Shown piece by piece: positions 17,263-25,727 of a stretch of 64,000 nucleotides of DNA (within the stretch, counting starts at the first letter, position 1; the number at the start of each line of letters is the position of its first letter). The stretch covers positions 1 to 64,000 of the forward strand of contig DASZDG010000138.1 in the NCBI GenBank assembly GCA_035942255.1. Direction: 5' to 3'. The position numbers and the translations under genes were made by a program. This stretch comes from JALZEG01 sp035942255. GTDB taxonomy: Bacteria > Actinomycetota > CADDZG01 > WHSQ01. The notes under the pieces were generated by a model. The model saw only the letters and a program-made list of their open reading frames with translations, ran no database searches and had not been told where the DNA came from.

Positions 17263-17724
17263 CTGGACTTCGACGAGTTCTGCAGGGGTGAGTACGCGGC
17301 GGTGTTCCGAGCAGCTTGTCTTGCGACGGGGAGCCGGGACGTAGCCGCCGACGCAACGCAGGAGGCGTTCCAGCGCGCGTTCGCTCGCTGGTCGCGACTC
17401 TCCCGGCACACGTGGGCCGGGGGCTGGGTCACGACGACGGCGCTGAACCTGTGCCGCAAGGAGATGAGGCGGAGGTCGGCGCGGCCTTCGGGAGACACGG
17501 CCTCGCCAGGTGGCGAGGCCGACATGGCGGGACGGCTCGACGTGGTCGCCGCGCTCGGAGGGCTGCCGTTCCGGCAGAGGCAGGCGGTCGTCCTCTTCTA
17601 CTGGAGCGACCTGCCGACGGCCGCGATAGCGGAGTTGATGGAGATCAGCGAGAGCGCCGTGCGTGCGCACCTGACGCACGCGCGGAACGCTCTGCGCAAG
17701 ACCCTGGAGGTCAACCATGCATGA
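17263..17724 (+). CDS. ECF-type RNA polymerase sigma factor (probable CTG start)
   Basis: The 153-residue product keeps sigma region 2 (FDEFCRGEYAAVFRAACLAT, then DATQEAFQRAFARW) and region 4 (LPFRQRQAVVLFYWSDLPTA and a helix-turn-helix AIAELMEISESAVRAHLTHA). Homologues begin about five residues before the 'F.EF' motif. The only codon that gives this is CTG at 17263, preceded five bases upstream by a strong agggaggga; the next start, GTG at 17302, would remove half of region 2.1. The gene overlaps the downstream Kelch gene by eight bases, so the Kelch protein may act as its membrane partner. Confidence 0.8.
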   Translation: MDFDEFCRGEYAAVFRAACLATGSRDVAADATQEAFQRAFARWSRLSRHTWAGGWVTTTALNLCRKEMRRRSARPSGDTASPGGEADMAGRLDVVAALGGLPFRQRQAVVLFYWSDLPTAAIAELMEISESAVRAHLTHARNALRKTLEVNHA

Positions 17725-18982
17725 CCATGACGAGCACCTGCCGGCCGCGATCAAAGCCGCGGGCGAATCCTTCGAGCCGCCGGTCCCCGACGTCCACGGG
17801 ATCGCGCGGCGCGGCCGCGCCCGCGCCTGGGGTGGACGCCTCGCGGTCGCCGCGTCGGTCGTGCTGGTCGCGGCGGGTGCGGTGACGGTCGTTCGTGAAG
17901 CCACGCCGGCACGCGTCACGACGCGGCCTGCGGCTGGGCCGTCGCTGAGCTGGACGCCGATCGCCGAGTCGCCGCTCGCTCCCCGCTCCACCCCCGCGTC
18001 CGCCTGGACCGGCCGCGAGCTGATCGTGTGGGGCGGGACGCCTTCGGGCGGCGACGGCTCGCTGCTCGACGGCGCGTCCTACGACGTCACTGCCGGCGAA
18101 TGGACGAAGCTCCCGCGGTCGCCGTTGAGGACGAGCTTGGGGCGGACCGCGATCTGGACCGGGACCGAGATGATCCTGTGGGGCGGCGAGGTGGGGGACG
18201 GCTCGCACGACGCGCCCGACACGGGTGCCGCCTACGATCCCGCGACCCGCAAGTGGCGGCGGCTCCCGCAGGCGCCCTACTGGAGCCTCGCCAGCCACGT
18301 CGCGGTCTGGACCGGGACCGAGATGATCGTCTGGGGGGGTGTGACGCCGGACGCCGATGCGGCCGCCGCCTACGACCCGGCGACCAACCGGTGGAGGAGC
18401 CTCCCTGCCGGACCGATGGGTGGCCGCCACGGCGCGGCCGGCGTGTGGGCAGACGACAGGTTGATCGTCTGGGGGGGCCGGAGTGAGGACAGGTCGGCTC
18501 TCGAGGGGCCCGAGGCGGCGGCGTACGACCCCGCCGCCGGGGCCTGGACGGCCATCTCGGATTCGCCGCTCGGGAACGTCGACGTGGTGGTGACGGCATG
18601 GACCGGGACGGAGATGATCGTCGCAGGGGGTTTCAGCAAGACCGAGGTGCCGCGCGGAGGAGCGGCCTACGATCCCGCAGCGGGGACCTGGCGTGAGATC
18701 GCAGACGTGCCGGTCGCCGCCGGACGCGACGGCGCACCGATCCCGTTGACCGACCTGCACACGACCGGCCGCTGGACGGGCGAGCACGCCGTCTTCGTCA
18801 CGCCCGACGGCGTCGTCGGCTATTCCCCCGAGGACGACGAGTGGACGACGTTCGATGCCCCCGAAGCCGCGCACGTCGCGGGTGCGACGACTGCGTGGAC
18901 CGGGGACGCGTTGATCGTGTGGGGGGGCCGGACATGGGAGTCACCGGAGTCGCTGCGCGGCGGTTGGGTAGCCCGCTACTGA
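17717..18982 (+). CDS. Membrane-anchored Kelch-type beta-propeller, probable ECF sigma partner
   Basis: The 421-residue product has a short cytosolic N-terminus (about 38 residues: MHDHDEHLPAAIKAAGESF), one membrane helix (GRLAVAASVVLVAAGAVTVV, about 40-59), and an external domain of seven repeats built around 'WTGTEMIVWGG' with intervening 'AAYDPATRKWRRL' segments. That is the pattern of a seven-bladed Kelch/galactose-oxidase-like propeller. The gene overlaps the sigma gene by eight bases. The small cytosolic part could bind the sigma factor in anti-sigma fashion, but it lacks the zinc-binding H-CxxC motif, so this is an inference from position only. Confidence 0.75.
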   Translation: MHDHDEHLPAAIKAAGESFEPPVPDVHGIARRGRARAWGGRLAVAASVVLVAAGAVTVVREATPARVTTRPAAGPSLSWTPIAESPLAPRSTPASAWTGRELIVWGGTPSGGDGSLLDGASYDVTAGEWTKLPRSPLRTSLGRTAIWTGTEMILWGGEVGDGSHDAPDTGAAYDPATRKWRRLPQAPYWSLASHVAVWTGTEMIVWGGVTPDADAAAAYDPATNRWRSLPAGPMGGRHGAAGVWADDRLIVWGGRSEDRSALEGPEAAAYDPAAGAWTAISDSPLGNVDVVVTAWTGTEMIVAGGFSKTEVPRGGAAYDPAAGTWREIADVPVAAGRDGAPIPLTDLHTTGRWTGEHAVFVTPDGVVGYSPEDDEWTTFDAPEAAHVAGATTAWTGDALIVWGGRTWESPESLRGGWVARY

Positions 18983-19037
18983 CGCCCGTGGACCACGCGG
19001 GGACAGCTGTCCGAGCTTCCGGTGCGACGATGCGCCG

Positions 19038-20250
19038 GTGGATCGGACAGCGGACGTCGTCGTCGTCGGAGGCGGGATCGTCGGGTGCTGCACCGCGCTG
19101 TTCCTCGCACGTGCGGGGGCGGGCCGCGTCGTAGTCGTCGAGCGCGATCCGAGCTACCGGCTCGCGTCCACGGCGCGCTCCGCCTCGGCGATCCGCCAGC
19201 AGTTCCACCTCGGCGTGAACGTCGCGATGTCTTGCTTCGGCTACGACTTCTACTCCGACCTGAGCCGCCACCTGCCGGCGGGGGTCCCGTCGGAGATCGG
19301 CTTCGTGGAACGGGGCTACCTCGTGCTCGCGGCCCTCGACGCGCTCCCGCGCCTCGCCGCCGCACACCGCAGGCAGGTGGAGAACGGGGCGGCCGTGGAG
19401 CTCCTCACCGGCGACCGCTTACGGGAGCAGTTCCCCTGGTTGCAGGGCGACGACGTCGACGCCGCCACCTTCGGTACCGGCGGCCGAAGGGTGGTTCGAC
19501 CCGGTGAAGGCATTGCACGCCGTCAGCGCGGGGGCGGCCGCCGAGGGCGTGGAGCTCGTGGACGACGAGGTCGTGAGCATCCCAACGGGCGGGGGCCGCG
19601 TCGACGGCGCGGCGCTGCGCTCGGGAACGACGATCTCCTGTGGCGCGGTCGTCGACGCGGCCGGAGCGAACGCGGCGGCGATCGCTCGGATGGTCGGCGA
19701 GCCTGTGCCGGTCGAGAGCCGCAAGAGGACCGTCTTCGTGTTCCGCCCCCGCGTGCGCATCGAGGATCTGCCGAACGTGGTCGACCCGACGGTCGCAGGG
19801 CGGGGCCTGTACCTGCGGCCGTTCGAGGACGACACGTGCATCGCGGTGATCTCGCCGCCACCGGAGCGCGATTCGGAGACGCGCGACGTCGAGCCGGACC
19901 TGTACCTGTTCGACGACGTCGTGCGGGACGCGCTGGCACGGCGGATCCGCGGGTTCGACGACGTCGAGCTCGTGCGCGCGTGGGCCGGGCACTACGAGAT
20001 GAACACGTTCGACCAGAACGCGATCATCGGAGTGCACGCCGACGTCGCCGGCTTCTACTTCGTCTGCGGGTTCAGCGGGCACGGGGTCATGCACGCGCCC
20101 GCGGCGGGACGCGGGATCGCGGAGCTGCTGACGAAGGGCGCCTACGAGACGATCGACCTGTCGCCGTTCGCGCCCGATCGGATCCGCGCCGGGACGCGAC
20201 TAGACGACGTGCAGCCGAGCGAGGTGCGGCAGGAGCAGGCCGGGATCTGA
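19038..20250 (+). pseudogene. FAD-dependent oxidoreductase (DAO/sarcosine oxidase type), one frameshift
   Basis: The first part (19038 to about 19485) reads as a Rossmann FAD domain: VVVVGGGIVGCCTALFLARAG, then ERDPSYRLASTARSASAIRQQF. The second part (about 19486 to 20250) continues in the +1 frame with EGWFDPVKALHAVS and ends with the DAO C-terminal pattern FYFVCGFSGHGVMHAPAAGRGIAELL. Joined they make about 403 residues, the normal family length. The join falls at a ggcggcc run near 19479-19485, where one extra base would explain the shift. Either the gene is freshly inactivated or the base is a sequencing/assembly error; both halves are otherwise intact. GTG start. Confidence 0.8.
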
Positions 20251-20287
20251 GCGACCGGTGGCCTCGGCGAGCGGCCAAGAAAGGGCG

Positions 20288-21307
20288 TCAGCCCGTGGAC
20301 GCCGCCACGAGAAGGTCCAGCCGGCGCGCCGCCTCGCCGGAGTCCACCGACTCCGCGGACAGCTCGAGCCCCCGTGCCATGTCCTCCGCGCGCCCCGCTG
20401 CCACGAGCCCGGCCGCCGCGTTCAGCAGGACGATGTCGCGTTTTGGCCCCGGCTCCCCCGCCAGGACGGACCGGATCATCGCGGCGTTCTCGTCCGCGGT
20501 GCCGCCGGCGACTGCCTCGAGCGGCGCGACGGGGAGGCCGAGCTCCGTCGGGTCGATCACCCACCGGCGGACCTCTTCCCCGGCGAGCTCGTAGACCTGC
20601 GACGGTCCCGAAGTCGAAAGCTCGTCTAGACCCTTATCCCCGTGGAAGGCGAGGACGTGCTTGCTCCCGAGCCGGCCCAGCGTCTGGACCATCTTCTCAA
20701 CCATCCGCGGGTCCGAAACGCCGAGCGCCTGGCGCGTCGCTCCCGCCGGGTTCGTGAGGGGGCCGAGGAAGTTGAAGATCGTCGCGACGCCGAGCTCCCG
20801 ACGTGTGGCGCCGGCGTGGCGCATCGCCGGGTGGAAGACGGGGGCGAAGCAGAAGCCGATGCCGGCCTGGTCGATGCACGCCTCGACCCCTTCGGGAGGA
20901 AGGTCGATCTTCACGCCGAGGGCCTCGAGCACGTCCGCGGAGCCGCAGCGCGAGGACGCCGCGCGGTTCCCGTGCTTCGCCACCTTCACGCCCGCACCGG
21001 CGCAGACGACCGCCGCCGCCGTCGACACGTTGAACGTCCCGCTGCGGTCTCCCCCGGTGCCGCACGTGTCGAGGACGTCGTCTCCCACCGACACCTTCTG
21101 CGCGTAGCGGCGCATCGTGCGGACGAGCCCCGCGACCTCGTCGATCGTCTCGCCCTTCGCGCGCAACGCGACGACGAAGCCGGCGATCTGCGCGGGGGCC
21201 GCGGCCCCCTCCATGATCTCCTCCATGCACGCGCCCGCTTCCTCCTCGGAGAGCGAGCCTCCGGAAAGGAGCCGAGAGAGGACCTGCGGCCACGAGAAGC
21301 CGTTCAC
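20288..21307 (-). CDS. trpD: Anthranilate phosphoribosyltransferase
   Basis: The 339-residue product has the expected length and motifs: the PRPP-binding loop DTCGTGGDRSGTFNVST, the KHGNRAASSRCGSADVLEALG helix start, and FCFAPVFHPAMRH with the anthranilate-site residues. It transfers phosphoribose from PRPP to anthranilate in the second step of tryptophan synthesis. No other trp gene lies nearby. It is preceded and coupled (GTGA) by an M20 peptidase gene, which is an unusual partner. The GTG start at 21307 is inside the stop of that gene; a longer frame to 21442 would give a non-homologous extension. Confidence 0.95.
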   Translation of the reverse strand: MNGFSWPQVLSRLLSGGSLSEEEAGACMEEIMEGAAAPAQIAGFVVALRAKGETIDEVAGLVRTMRRYAQKVSVGDDVLDTCGTGGDRSGTFNVSTAAAVVCAGAGVKVAKHGNRAASSRCGSADVLEALGVKIDLPPEGVEACIDQAGIGFCFAPVFHPAMRHAGATRRELGVATIFNFLGPLTNPAGATRQALGVSDPRMVEKMVQTLGRLGSKHVLAFHGDKGLDELSTSGPSQVYELAGEEVRRWVIDPTELGLPVAPLEAVAGGTADENAAMIRSVLAGEPGPKRDIVLLNAAAGLVAAGRAEDMARGLELSAESVDSGEAARRLDLLVAASTG

Positions 21308-22482
21308 GCTTCCGGTCCCAACAAAGACGCGAACGCGCCCGCGTACGCAAGAGCGCCCTTCTCGAGCTCCGCGAGGTCGATCGACTCGCGCGCGGTGTGT
21401 GCGAGCGTGATGTCCCCCGGCCCCCACACGATCACGTCGCACCCCGTCTCGAACAGGAAGCGCGCGTCCGACGCGCCGCGGAAGCCGATGACGTCCACGT
21501 CCGCGCCGGTCACGCGGCGCGTCGCGTCGACGGCCGCGGACACGACGGGCGCGTCGGCCGCCACCTCGAAAGGCTCGGCGAAGAACGCCAGCTCGATGGT
21601 CGCGTCGAGATCGGGGAACCGGTCGCGTGCGCGGTCGATCGCCTCCTCGATGCCGGCGATCACCGACTCCCTGGTCTCACCCGGGACCGTGCGGCGGTCG
21701 ACCTCCGCGATGCAGGCAGCCGGGATGATGTTGACCTTCTCGCCGCCGCGGATCGTCCCGACGCTGATCGTCGGGCCGCCGAGCAGCGGATGCGTCACGT
21801 CCGGCAGCGTGTCCTCGAGGTGCAGCACGACCTCGGCCATGTGCTTGACCGCGTTGATGCCGCGCTCGGGGGCCGAACCGTGCCCGGCCAGTCCCTTCGT
21901 GGTGAGGCGGAACCAGCTAGCGCCGCGCTGCGCCCTCACGATTCGGAGCGACGTCGGCTCGCCGACGATCGCGACGTCCGGGTCGAGGACCTTCTGCTCG
22001 ACGAGGTAGCCCGCGCCCTTGAAGCCCATCGTCTCCTCGTCGGCGACGAGCGCGAGCTCGAGCGTCCCGTGGGGCTCCCATCCCGCCCCCTTCAGGATCG
22101 CGACCGCCTCGAGCGCGGCCGCGCACGGCCCCTTCGCGTCCGAGGAGCCGCGGCCGTGCATGCGCCCGTCCTCGATCGCGCCGGAGTACGGGTCGCGGCT
22201 CCACAGCCCGGGGTCACCGGCCGGGACGACGTCGATGTGCGAGCAGTAGCAGAGGGTCGGCCCCGGGGAGCCGCGCCAGCGTGCGACGACGCTGGGCCGC
22301 CCGGGTTCGACCTCGTGCTCCTCTACTTCGAGCCCGAGGTCCTTGCACAGCGCGGAGGTCACCGACGCGGCGGCGGCCTCCTCGCCCGGTGGGTTCTCCG
22401 ACGGCGTCCGCACGAGCTGGCCGAGACGGTCGACGAGCCGGTCCCGGTCGAGAGAGCTCGCGAAATCCGCGCTCAGCAGCAT
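21304..22482 (-). CDS. M20-family zinc peptidase/deacylase (DapE/ArgE type)
   Basis: The 392-residue product has the two-domain M20 layout with the first metal ligand in YCSHIDVVPAG, the second in GRGSSDAKGPCAAAL, the catalytic glutamate pair in LVADEETMG, and the C-terminal ligand near GPGDITLAHTARESI. It hydrolyses an N-acyl amino acid or small peptide, but M20 sequences do not fix the substrate; succinyl-diaminopimelate or acetylornithine are common ones. The ATG lies 23 bases from the divergent membrane-protein gene, and the gene is followed by trpD with a GTGA overlap. Confidence 0.85.
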   Translation of the reverse strand: MLLSADFASSLDRDRLVDRLGQLVRTPSENPPGEEAAAASVTSALCKDLGLEVEEHEVEPGRPSVVARWRGSPGPTLCYCSHIDVVPAGDPGLWSRDPYSGAIEDGRMHGRGSSDAKGPCAAALEAVAILKGAGWEPHGTLELALVADEETMGFKGAGYLVEQKVLDPDVAIVGEPTSLRIVRAQRGASWFRLTTKGLAGHGSAPERGINAVKHMAEVVLHLEDTLPDVTHPLLGGPTISVGTIRGGEKVNIIPAACIAEVDRRTVPGETRESVIAGIEEAIDRARDRFPDLDATIELAFFAEPFEVAADAPVVSAAVDATRRVTGADVDVIGFRGASDARFLFETGCDVIVWGPGDITLAHTARESIDLAELEKGALAYAGAFASLLGPEA

Positions 22483-22505
22483 GGATTCCTGCCAGACTGT
22501 GGGCG

Positions 22506-22724
22506 ATGAACAGCTACCAGGTCTTCCTCGGCGCGGTCCTCGTCACGTGGCCGTTGATCATCTTCGGCCTGCTCTTCCTCATGAGCAGGATGGAGCACTA
22601 CGTCAACCGGTCCGACGCCGAGACGCCCGAGGAGGCCGGGCTCGAGCCGGTCGAGGGGCACGCGCCCGAGCGCGAGGTCCAGATCCGCTTCGGCGACCAG
22701 ATCGTCGGCGAGACCACCAAGTAG
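22506..22724 (+). CDS. Small single-pass membrane protein
   Basis: The 72-residue product has one hydrophobic helix at the N-terminus (FLGAVLVTWPLIIFGLLFLM) and an acidic, Glu-rich cytosolic tail. It has no motif I recognise. The ATG start is divergent from the M20 peptidase gene by 23 bases, and the reading frame has normal codon use, which supports it as a gene. Function unknown. Confidence 0.55.
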   Translation: MNSYQVFLGAVLVTWPLIIFGLLFLMSRMEHYVNRSDAETPEEAGLEPVEGHAPEREVQIRFGDQIVGETTK

Positions 22725-22744
22725 CTGCACGGGCGCGCCGCGGC

Positions 22745-23125
22745 TCACGTGTGCGCGATGCATTCGACCTCTACCTCGGCCCCCTTCGGCAGCGCCGCCA
22801 CCGCGAACGTCGCGCGTGCGGGCGGGTCGTCCCCGAAGAACTCGCCGTAGGCGTCGTTGAACTCGGCGAAGTCGTTCATGTCCGTGAGGAAGGCTGTGAC
22901 CTTGACCGCGTTCGCGAGGCTCGTCCCGGCGGCTTCGAGGACGGCGGCAAGGTTCTCCATGCACCGCCGCGTCTGCTCGGCGATGGTCCCGCCCGTGAGC
23001 TCGCCGCTGGACGGGTCGAGCGGGATCTGGCCGGAGCAGAAGACGAGCCCGTTCGAGACGATCGCCTGCGAATAGGGACCGACCGCCGCGGGCGCGCTCG
23101 AAGTAGACACGACCTGTTTGCTCAT
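22745..23125 (-). CDS. RidA family enamine/imine deaminase
   Basis: The 126-residue product is the normal RidA length, with YSQAIVSNGLVFCSGQIPLDP at the start, the NLAAVLEAAGTSLANAVKVTAFLTDM middle, and the conserved EVECIAHT end that carries the substrate-binding region. RidA proteins hydrolyse reactive 2-aminoacrylate and related enamines formed by PLP enzymes. The ATG follows a G-rich Shine-Dalgarno stretch (ggaggcgg). The gene lies 71 bases downstream of the beta-propeller gene on the same strand, possibly with its own promoter. Confidence 0.92.
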   Translation of the reverse strand: MSKQVVSTSSAPAAVGPYSQAIVSNGLVFCSGQIPLDPSSGELTGGTIAEQTRRCMENLAAVLEAAGTSLANAVKVTAFLTDMNDFAEFNDAYGEFFGDDPPARATFAVAALPKGAEVEVECIAHT

Positions 23126-23196
23126 GCAGCCGCCTCCTGTGCTCGCTGTCGGGACGGTAAGCCTTTCACGCCGCGCGAGAAGCACGGACGCGATGC

Positions 23197-24411
23197 CTAG
23201 CTCGCGGCCCAGTCGTACTGCGTCGGCGCGCCCACCGTGTACGCCGTCGGCGCGGGCGCACCGTTCGGCGGGATGAACCACAGACGCCCGCGGCCCGCCG
23301 CTCCGAACCTCACGAACAGGACTCCCTGCGACGTCCACGTCGGGTTCGCGGTCCGGCCGGGCACCAGCTCGCGGACGAGCGTCCCGTCGGGCTGCAGGAG
23401 CACGAGCGGCCCGCGCTCCCCCGAGCGCGTCAGCGCGGAAGCGACGACGAAGCCGCCGTCGGGCGAGCACGAGGCCGCGGAGAACCCTGCGTATGCCGCG
23501 GGCGTGCCGGGCAGGACGGCGCGCTCGATCCTCCCGTCGCGGGACACGAGCTCTGCGAGCGGCGCGTCGCTCTCGGTCGCGAGCGCGGTGAGCAGCACGC
23601 GGCCCCCGCACCGGTTGAGCGTCGTGCTCGCGAACGCGCCCTTGACGACACGCGCGCGGCCGCGTCCGTCCGCGTACCGGAGCTTCCCGGAGCCCGGCGA
23701 CTTCGAGAACAGCACGCTGCGGTTCGAGAACCACCCGAACAACGAGGCGCGGCTCTCGGTGACGCGACGGACCGTGCCCTCGTCGAGCTCCGCGATCCAC
23801 AGCGAGGGCTCGTCCTTCAGGACGAGGGCCAGCCGGCGGCCGTTGGGCGAGAGGTCGAAGTCCGCGACGGACGCGTTCAGCAGGACCCTCCCGAGCTTCT
23901 TGGTCCCGGCGACGCCGACCGTCAGGTTGCCGCCGTCGGTCATGGCGACGACGCAGTCGGCGGCCGGCGACCACTGCCACTCGCCCGGACGATGGAACAC
24001 CTTCTCGACCGGCGCGCCGGTGGGGTCCAGAAGCTGGCCCCCGCGGTCGACGAGGAACCGTCCCGAAGGGCTCCACGACACGTCGCCGTCGACGTCGGAG
24101 CGGGCGATGGGCCCGCGTCCGGGGAGCCCGATCGACACGGTCGACCCGCGACGCGCGGCGACCAGTCCGGTAGTGGCGGGCGGGACCTCCTGGAGACACC
24201 GTCCGGGATAGCCGATGAGGGTCAGGCTCCTCGGCGAGTCGTCGGGCTCGTCGTCGCCGCCGTCGGGCGTCTCCGGCGGCTCGGAGGGCTCGGCCGCGGT
24301 CTTCGTCTTCCCCTTCTCGGGCTCGTCGTCCGCCCCGAGGACCGGCTGGACCAGCACGATGCCCAGCGCGGTGAGGAAGATCAGCGCCGCAATGGTCTTT
24401 ACGGCCTTCAC
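23197..24411 (-). CDS. Secreted WD40/TolB-like beta-propeller protein
   Basis: The 404-residue product has a signal peptide or N-terminal membrane anchor (TIAALIFLTALGIVLVQPVLG), an acidic/Lys-rich linker (about 28-60), and a repeat domain with WSPSGRF, WSPAADC, LSPNGRRLALV and CSPDGGFVV elements typical of TolB/PD40-like propeller blades. These act as scaffolds in the extracytoplasmic space; no enzyme motif is visible. The ATG is 134 bases from the 3' end of the RNase P RNA gene, with that gene's terminator between them. Function unknown. Confidence 0.7.
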   Translation of the reverse strand: MKAVKTIAALIFLTALGIVLVQPVLGADDEPEKGKTKTAAEPSEPPETPDGGDDEPDDSPRSLTLIGYPGRCLQEVPPATTGLVAARRGSTVSIGLPGRGPIARSDVDGDVSWSPSGRFLVDRGGQLLDPTGAPVEKVFHRPGEWQWSPAADCVVAMTDGGNLTVGVAGTKKLGRVLLNASVADFDLSPNGRRLALVLKDEPSLWIAELDEGTVRRVTESRASLFGWFSNRSVLFSKSPGSGKLRYADGRGRARVVKGAFASTTLNRCGGRVLLTALATESDAPLAELVSRDGRIERAVLPGTPAAYAGFSAASCSPDGGFVVASALTRSGERGPLVLLQPDGTLVRELVPGRTANPTWTSQGVLFVRFGAAGRGRLWFIPPNGAPAPTAYTVGAPTQYDWAAS

Positions 24412-24511
24412 CCTCGAACCCCCCTCGAAGTCGCCGCCACCGGTCTCGGCAGACGCTATCCCGACTCGACGGCCGCCGGAAGAGGTTCGGTGCGCGCGGT
24501 AGTGGGATGGA

Positions 24512-24542
24512 GAGGCCCCCGCCGGATCCCGGCGGGGGCCTC
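24512..24542 (-). terminator. Terminator of the RNase P RNA gene
   Basis: A perfect 14-base stem (gaggcccccgccgg / ccggcgggggcctc) with a 3-base loop lies immediately downstream (minus strand) of the RNase P RNA. It ends the rnpB transcript, which may begin with the B12-import operon upstream. Confidence 0.8.
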
Positions 24543-24545
24543 ACA

Positions 24546-24924
24546 AACAGGAGCCGGCCTGTAAGCCGGATTCTGTGCCTCCCCGCAAGCGGGTCGGCGG
24601 TGGCCATCCATCTGGGACGAGCGTTCCCGCTCGCCTCTAGCGGCCTACCCGGGGGCAATGCGGACGGGCAGCCCGTGCCCCCTGCTTGGCCTTGCTCCGG
24701 ACGGGGTTTACCTAGCCGCACCGGTCACCCGGCACGCTGGTGAGCTCTTACCTCACCGTTTCACCCTTACCTCCGGCGCCGTCTCCGGCGCAGGTGGCGG
24801 TCTGCTCTCTGTTGCACTTTCCGCGGGTCGCCCCGCCTGGGATTTCCCCAGCGTCCTGCCCTGTGGAGTCCGGACTTTCCTCGACCCGTCGCCGGGCCGC
24901 GGCCACCCGGCCGGCTCCTGCTCA
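24546..24924 (-). ncRNA. rnpB: RNase P RNA (bacterial type A)
   Basis: The minus strand reads gaggaaagtccggactcc near the 5' end, a hallmark of the bacterial RNase P RNA core, with the late conserved cacagaatccggcttacag at the 3' end. The two ends pair over 12 bases (caggagccggcc / ggccggctcctg), forming helix P1. It is the ribozyme that cuts the 5' leaders off pre-tRNAs. The ends are set by the P1 helix and may be off by a few bases. A protein-coding frame runs into it from upstream on the same strand. Confidence 0.93.
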
Positions 24925-25727
24925 CCAGTATGCGGGTTCGCGGCGCGGACCTCCACCCTCAGGCGTCGCGCCGCGCGGTCCAGCGTCGCGAGCAACGGAC
25001 GGCCGAGCACGAGCACGAGCGCGGTGTTCCCTACCGCCCGGGCGGTGTCCCACGCGAACGAGGTCTGGAGATAGAAGGTGAGGTAGCGGCGGAGGTTCGC
25101 GGCCCCCCCGAGCTGCGGCGCCCATCCCGCGTCGAGCCCGCGGCTGCCGAACGGCCAGAACCACAGGTTCATCACCGCGCCGAACGCGTAGCCGACAACG
25201 AAGCCGTACGCCGCCAGCAGAGCGATCCGCACCTTCCAGCTCACGTCGCGCGGGACGAGCCCCGCGCCCATCCCGACCCAGCCGACCGCGATCATCTGGA
25301 ACGGGAGCCACGGGCCGACTCCGCCCACGAACATCCCCGACGCGAACGTCCCGACCGCGCCGAGCACGAAGCCGAACGAGGGGCCGAACGACGCGCCCGC
25401 GACGAGGACGACGATGAACATCGCCGACGCTCCGGCCACGTACCCGGGGAGCCGCAGCGCCACCATCGCCGCCGCGAGGATCCCGAGCAACGCGACGGCC
25501 TTAGGCCCCATCCCACCGCGGCCGAGCTGCACGAACAGCAACGAGCAGAGGCACACGAGGAGCCCGGCCATGATCCACGGCGCGTCGATCCCGTGCGCCG
25601 CGTCGCCGCCCACCGCGCCGGGGAGCACGAACGGCCACGCGAACGCGGCGGCGCCGACGACGTTCGCCGCGAGCAGCAGGGGCCGGGCCGCGCGCCGCGT
25701 GAGAATCGGCGGGAGCGCCGTGCTCAC
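24753..25727 (-). CDS. ECF transporter S component, predicted cobalamin-specific (CbrT-like)
   Basis: The 324-residue product has about six membrane segments, including ASAMFIVVLVAGASFG, FVLGAVGTFASGMFVGGVGPWLPFQM and VVGYAFGAVMNLWFWPFG, the layout of an ECF substrate-binding S component. The last five-gene riboswitch operon member, it probably binds cobalamin. GTG at 25727 overlaps the ATPase stop as GTGA. After its last helix (about residue 255) the frame carries on for roughly 56 residues that coincide with the 5' part of rnpB on the same strand. This tail (EQEPAGWPRPGDGSRK...) has no protein character and may simply be a read-through of RNA-coding sequence. Confidence 0.82.
   Translation of the reverse strand: MSTALPPILTRRAARPLLLAANVVGAAAFAWPFVLPGAVGGDAAHGIDAPWIMAGLLVCLCSLLFVQLGRGGMGPKAVALLGILAAAMVALRLPGYVAGASAMFIVVLVAGASFGPSFGFVLGAVGTFASGMFVGGVGPWLPFQMIAVGWVGMGAGLVPRDVSWKVRIALLAAYGFVVGYAFGAVMNLWFWPFGSRGLDAGWAPQLGGAANLRRYLTFYLQTSFAWDTARAVGNTALVLVLGRPLLATLDRAARRLRVEVRAANPHTGEQEPAGWPRPGDGSRKVRTPQGRTLGKSQAGRPAESATESRPPPAPETAPEVRVKR

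Noticed and set aside
17302..17724. GTG at 17302 as start of the first ECF sigma factor
   Set aside because: It would remove the beginning of sigma region 2 and has no ribosome-binding site, whereas CTG at 17263 has a strong one at the right distance.
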